Part shown: piece by piece, positions 63,270-64,000 of the stretch
Layout: each line of letters starts with the position of its first letter
How positions within the stretch are numbered: position 1 is the stretch's first letter
Assembly (NCBI GenBank): GCA_013176395.1
Contig: JABMLP010000008.1
Span: 806,001 to 870,000 of the forward strand
Direction: 5' to 3'
Origin: Venturia oleaginea
Lineage: Eukaryota > Ascomycota > Dothideomycetes > Venturiales > Venturiaceae
DNA: 64,000 nucleotides
Program-made: the position numbers and the translations under genes
The notes under the pieces: model-generated
The model's database searches: none
Seen by the model: the letters and a program-made list of their open reading frames with translations, nothing else
What the model was told of the DNA's origin: nothing

Positions 63270-64000
63270 TTAGTTGATTGAGATAAGCTTGAGGTCGAAG
63301 GTGAGCTCGGAGTTTGGTGGGATGCCGGGTAGCTTCTTGCTTCCGTAGGCGTGTTGTGCTGGCACAACGATGCGTCGCTCAGCACCGACACACATGCCTT
63401 GGACACCGATGTCCCAGCCCTTGATAACCTCGCCGTGACCGAGCTTGAACTTGAAAGGCTCGCCCTTGGTGTTGGCTATAGGAGCGTATTAGCGTTGTGG
63501 TAGAGCGAAGGCCAGGAAAATATGGACTTACCATCGAACTGCTTGCCATCTTTTAATTTACCGATGTATCGCATACCAACTTTGTCGCCCTTCTTTGCGC
63601 CAGGTCCGGAGCCAGCTTTACGCTGATCGATCTTGACGCCGCTGACGGTCCAAGCCTTTGGGCCTTTGTTGTTGTCAGCTTTGGTGGGAGTCGGTCCTTG
63701 CTCGAGCTTGTCGGCGAATTTAACCTGCTTACCAGAACCGTTGGCAGAAGCAGCGTCCTTGTCTCCCTTGACCTCCTTTGCGGCTTTCTTATCCGCTAGC
63801 TTGCTCTCGGCTTTTGGTGCCTCGGCAGCCTCTCCTGCGTTATTCTTGAGCTTCTTCTTTTGCTTCTTGCTGAGCTTCTCGCCGTTCTCAGTTGGGTCTT
63901 CGGTCTTCAAGAGCTTCTTGATGGCGTCCTTGCTAATCTCATCGTCAGAATCGTCAGCAGCGCGCTTCTTGTTTTTCTTCTCTTCCTTCTTGGACTTTAC
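63270..64000 (-). CDS. FPR4: Nucleolar FKBP-type peptidyl-prolyl isomerase (Fpr3/Fpr4-like), 5' truncated
   Basis: Only the C-terminal part is in the window: from the right edge to 63532, a 56-bp intron (63476-63531), then 63475-63270. The visible N-side is a Lys/Glu/Asp-rich nucleolar-type region ([24 protein letters not shown]). A linker with [16 protein letters not shown] leads into one complete FKBP domain: [53 protein letters not shown] and [15 protein letters not shown] at the terminus. Splicing joins QFD to ANTKGEPF. This arrangement matches yeast Fpr3/Fpr4, histone chaperones and proline isomerases of the nucleolus that act on histone H3 tails. The long acidic N-terminal half should lie beyond the edge. 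Confidence 0.93.

Overview
The window is nuclear DNA of a filamentous ascomycete (Pezizomycotina). Genes are compact and carry short GT-AG introns, mostly 47-65 bp. The histone H3 and H4 genes contain introns, and the gene set is typical of moulds: an involucrin-repeat giant protein, CsnC/CSN3, antizyme, an MIT-domain protein, a fused HIS7 and a SigF-like NTF2 protein. A class such as Dothideomycetes is possible, but I cannot prove it from this sequence.

Layout. 0-13.25 kb: one uninterrupted reverse-strand frame, the N-terminal part (at least 4417 codons) of a giant involucrin-repeat protein that runs off the left edge. 13.3-15 kb: gene-poor, with a decayed tRNA-Ile(GAU)-like gene. 15-16.5 kb: type II membrane glycosyltransferase-like protein (-). 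17.3-21.5 kb: 5-oxoprolinase (+), four exons. 21.7 kb: orphan C2H2 zinc-finger relic (-). 22.9-26.6 kb: MIT-domain protein (-). 27.8-29.5 kb: COP9 signalosome subunit 3 (-), divergent from a HAD-family dehalogenase-like gene (+) at 30.1 kb. 32.3-33.8 kb: divergent histone H4/H3 pair. 34.4-35.2 kb: Mpv17/PMP22 protein (-). 35.2-37.5 kb: repeat-containing stretch ending in a small secreted cysteine-rich protein gene (+). 37.9-38.7 kb: SigF-like NTF2 membrane protein (-). 39.4-41.4 kb: EMP70/TM9 protein (-). 42.0-42.9 kb: ornithine decarboxylase antizyme needing a +1 ribosomal frameshift (-). 43.5-45.5 kb: Mpe1 (-), divergent from HIS7 (+) at 46.8-48.6 kb. 48.9-51.1 kb: peroxisomal copper amine oxidase (-). 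52.1-52.8 kb: low-complexity hypothetical protein (-). 53.3-56.2 kb: Cft2/CPSF2 (-). 56.6-56.9 kb: second small secreted cysteine-rich protein (-). 58.2-59.0 kb: Yippee-domain protein (+). 59.9-62.4 kb: NDR-family kinase (+). 63.3 kb to right edge: nucleolar FKBP-type prolyl isomerase (-), 5' truncated.

Most genes are conserved housekeeping functions: glutathione salvage, mRNA 3'-end formation (two subunits of one complex), histidine synthesis, polyamine control, nitrogen scavenging, chromatin and protein turnover. They form no operon-like pathway. The least ordinary parts are the two short stretches holding the secreted cysteine-rich proteins, which share a diverged dispersed repeat; the antizyme recoding site; and the giant protein with its spaced Ala/Gly-rich segments. 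All splice models were made by eye from frame continuity and family resemblance.
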